A stretch of DNA of 62,000 bases, taken from the NCBI GenBank assembly GCA_002633005.1, contig NMRA01000061.1, positions 1-62,000 on the forward strand, read 5' to 3'. The notes under the pieces were generated by a model that was given only the letters and a program-made list of their open reading frames with translations, searched no databases and was not told the DNA's origin. This document shows, one piece after another, positions 58,561 through 62,000 of the stretch. Numbering within the stretch: position 1 is the first letter of the stretch; every line of letters starts with the position of its first letter. This stretch comes from Phoronis australis. Taxonomy: Eukaryota; Phoronida; Phoronidae. A program made the position numbers and the translations under genes.

Positions 58561-61500
58561 CCCTTTTTTAGTCTGAATTTTACTTGAAGGTGAAATGCAC
58601 CCTTATATCGGAGGCCTGAACTTCCTAGTTCATGATCAAGTCCATAAATAAGATGTAACAGTTTCTGTCCAGTATTGACAAAATATCAACTGTAAATTAT
58701 TTTGTACGTTACTGTGTTATTGTAATATAAAACAAAAAATCTACAGGAGCAGGTTGCTTGTAATATTTGCCAGCAGTAACCAATATCCGACTAATGATAT
58801 GGTTGACGTTAAAATAGTTACACAGAATGCATAAATGTTGCAAACCAGCAGCACGAGTATCTACCCAAGTCAATAAAGTCAATATGCACACATCTTAAAA
58901 AGCAAATTATCAAGCCTTTTAGGTTCTAGCTAAGATAAATATGAAAAGTAGTCCCACATTTTGAGAACCAGTTTTCTCCAGAGAATAACTGGCATCAAAC
59001 TGGTTCTCTAAATCCGGAACCCCTGTAAGTGACCGTTGCACAACAGTTTAGCAAAAATGTCATCAATTGAGAACTGTAATGTGCAAACCAGACTAAATGC
59101 AAAACAAAAGCTCATGAAAAGGATTGTTGAAAATCTTACAAAATCAAACTTCACTTATCTGCTCCGTTGAGTCCCAAACTGAAGAAATTTACCGTAATAT
59201 CATTTGAAGCGAACAATTGCCAATAGTTTTCTTCAACTAAAAGTAGACAGGTAATTTCAGCCAGACAGTATATCACAACAGAAACAGTTTATCCAGTAAA
59301 AATCACGCATACTCCCTTGTTCTGCAAGGTCTAATTTCCCAGCTAGTTTTATCCAGAGGGAACAAATAGGTAAAAATCAGGAAAAAAGAATTTTTGAAAG
59401 CATCAAAACATTCATTTTTAGTTACCATTGCTCTTCATTAACACAGTTTTGTTCAACTGGCATCACAACTGATTGCTAATAAGCACAATGGACTGTTAGA
59501 TTTGCACACTACAATAAAAAATGAGACTAAATTTGCCACATACAGTGTAACAACAGAACAACATTTAAAACAAAGAAAGTTACGACAAACCCATCAACTA
59601 CACATTTCTGAGAAATAAACCAACAGGTCTTTTTTGTAAATACTCAGGAATCTAAGGATGAAACACAAAATTTTAATAATTCAAATAAATACGACATTGT
59701 CAAATACATAACTGCAAAAAATTAATGAATTCAAACAACTCAAGGGGGATCGGCACATTGTATTTTAGCCTGTGTGGGGGTCACCATATCAGCCATATAA
59801 ACAGAAGCACTTCTAGCAAAATATGAAACTTGCATGGGGAGATGAAAAGCCCCTTCCAATTAAACGATTGAAATCCTTTTGAAAACGGAATACTTTTGTT
59901 GAACAATGACAGCTTCATGGTTTAACAGCTTTAACTGTATTTCTTGATTTACTGATTTTCTTAGGTGGGCATATTAAATAAGCAAATGTCTTGATTTTGA
60001 GTGCCTCAAATTTTAATATTTTAGCTCAAAAAGCATCACACAAGACATGAAACTTTTTGATAACATACCAGTTTCAAAATCACTATTGCTCGGCTGCACT
60101 TCACTAGATTGCACTAATGTTTTGTTGTTGGCATTATGAAATAAGTTTCATTGATGGGAATGATCTAAGACGCAAAGTTTTCTTTTTTAATTAATTCACA
60201 TTTACTGCTTTAACATGAGTGTCATACGAAATGTCTAGAGATGTGGTTATGCCTATTATCAAGTTCTGTAAGAAGTGAAATTTGATGTCACGCACCACTG
60301 TTTAACGCCAAAATAACAAAATCTTATAAATGCAAAATCAAAATTTTTTTTCGAACTTAATCTGTTATTTCAAATCAAACATGACATTCAAGTGTTTTTA
60401 GAAATTTGTCAATGTTGCAAAAAAGACTGCTTTGAGTTTTTTGGCAAACTATGCCAAACCCCCTTAAACAAATAGTCTCAGTTAAAAATAATCATATGTG
60501 AAATCATTCGTAGTTACAAATATTACATACAAACAAGATTTTAGTAACCAAAAATTTGAGGTCAGGTTGATTGCAAAACTGAGAATGAAATTCGGTTATG
60601 TAGAATTTAAAACTGCTTCACATTCTTGAATTTTTCAGTCTCATTCGCATAATTTACAGTTGGTTCTAATGACCTCCGAATACCGGATTACCCAAGGAAG
60701 TTTGTATGGTAAAATGTCCCCAATTTTGGACAAAAATACGTGACAAAAGAGCTTTTTTATTTTTAAAGAGCTTCTAAAATTGTTGTGAATGTTCACAATT
60801 TTTCAAAATATTGCTTATTGGTAGCTATGGCAGAGAGCATGAACACAGAAAAGAGTTAATTTGGCACTATACATCATTTGTGGAAAAAATGAGAAAATCA
60901 CATTTCCCTTGTCCGCCATTTTGTGTCCAGAATTAGTGAGATTTAGCCGTAAGCAAAGTTAACGTATACATTCATGGAGAAGTACACAGCATTAGACTAT
61001 ACAAACTGCAGTTAGAGTGATAACATTGCACAATGACGGCCAACCTGAATGTATTGACCACAGACAAATGAATAGATCAATCAGCAGCAAGATGATATTC
61101 TGAGTTAGTGAATGACACATTACCAGTTGTCGAGGAAATCAAAACCCGTCTTTGAGGAGATTCCCAGTGACCCAGGTTCACCACTCTGAAACAGACAAAG
61201 CCAGAAATGTCATAAAAAAGCAAATATCGATAGCATGTCACACTTTGTGCAAACACATCGAGTTTGAAAGACACAGATATTAAGTAAAAGCCAAATTTTC
61301 TTACTAACATTTACGTTTTCGCCAATTCTTAGGACGTAATTGAAAGAGCTAGAACTGTCAAAATAAGTGAACACAGCTGACAACCTTACATGAACATGTC
61401 TTAAAAAGTGCGGGACTCAAAATCTTGTCAGAGCAACATGTGATTACTTCATACAACCACGGCACTGTGATACATAACATTTTGAAACATAAATGAAGAC

Positions 61501-62000
61501 AATTCTACAGTATTTGTCCTCCGTTACGAATCTAACATTGTACCACTGACACTATTTTCATCATATTGGAGGAGGCAAGATATCATGAAATAAGGTGTTA
61601 AAACTCTACAGTGGAATCGCCAAAAGGTAAAGGAAATGTGTACACAAAGTATTACATGTTCAAAACACCCATTTATTCTCTCCAATTTCACACAAAATCA
61701 ATAGCCAAAATAGCGTATTTTTCATTTTTCAAAGGTTGATTACGTTGCTAAAATACTCAAATTTAGCCTTTTATGACAACTGTTCAGTAGCAATCATTCT
61801 AATGATGAAGTCAAGTTTTTCTTAACATTTAATTTTATTGAGAAATTTTACAAAATAAAATTCCACATGTCTGCCATTTTCTGGATTTAGAGTGTTTACC
61901 ATAACTGCCAAATAGTAACTCCCAAAGGCAATATTACCTCTACATCAGCATTAGAGTCTTGTAAACTAGACACATTCTCATTCTCCACTTCCTGTTCTTC
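58561..62000. other. AT-rich stretch without a recognised gene
   Basis: Apart from the second foldback element (58954-59013) I find no supported exon, RNA gene or repeat. Composition resembles 2-5 kb and could be intron. Confidence 0.5.
58954..59013. repeat. foldback (hairpin) element, copy 2
   Basis: CATTTTGAGAACCAGTTT and AAACTGGTTCTC form inverted arms around TCTCCAGAGAATAACTGGCA, matching the core of the element at 2862-2981. The outer arms are lost. Confidence 0.7.

Overview
The window is eukaryotic nuclear DNA, AT-rich and intron-rich, full of DNA transposons, MITEs, LINE fragments and microsatellites. GT-AG exons with constant phases, AATAAA signals and a Kolobok-type element with TTAA target sites all point to an animal. 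The gene content suggests a polymorphic marine invertebrate (lancelet, acorn worm, echinoderm or mollusc type), but I cannot fix the phylum from sequence alone.

The core (about 7.7-47.1 kb) is a plus-strand tandem array of Mab-21/cGAS-like nucleotidyltransferase genes (cGAS-like receptors, cGLRs). Every gene has the same design: exon 1 (about 530-575 nt, ends in phase 1) with the GS and E-F-D motifs; exon 2 (377-389 nt, ends in phase 0) with the third acidic residue; exon 3 (237-261 nt) with the helical C-terminal lobe. In order: gene A (7866-10438), gene B (13842-17628), gene C (20910-22044, with a second partial copy C' at 22705-24287), divergent gene P1 (28537-30576), an orphan exon 3 (33306-33557), gene D (36528-39050) and divergent gene P2 (44719-47092). 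A, B, C and D keep all catalytic residues. P1 and P2 have lost the GS glycine, the first acidic residue (Asn/Thr) and the third (Thr), so they look like pseudoenzymes. The family makes cyclic di- or oligonucleotides that signal through STING-type receptors; no STING gene is visible here.

The array grew by at least two kinds of duplication. A 16-kb tandem duplication runs from inside intron 2 of gene B (about 17,262) to the 3' flank of the P gene (about 49,180), with its junction at about 33,200; this explains the orphan exon 3 between P1 and D. Later transposon insertions, a deletion that removed the own exon 3 of P1, and a frameshift in P2 separate the two copies. A, C and D each carry the kB motif GGGATTTTCC 98-104 bp before the ATG, next to a TATA-like stretch; B has a one-base-off version. 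This suggests NF-kB control of the array.

Flanks: at 1-7.7 kb there are two candidate minus-strand first exons encoding hydrophobic N termini and a foldback repeat, and otherwise no recognisable gene. At 49.7-54.2 kb is an unrecognised plus-strand gene encoding a basic protein with two copies of an about 100-residue repeat. At 54.2-62 kb I see no convincing gene. Four isolated N bases (22393, 43830, 51106, 58035) each sit between near-identical direct copies, which looks like unmerged contig ends or haplotypes; the C/C' duplication and two others are therefore suspect.
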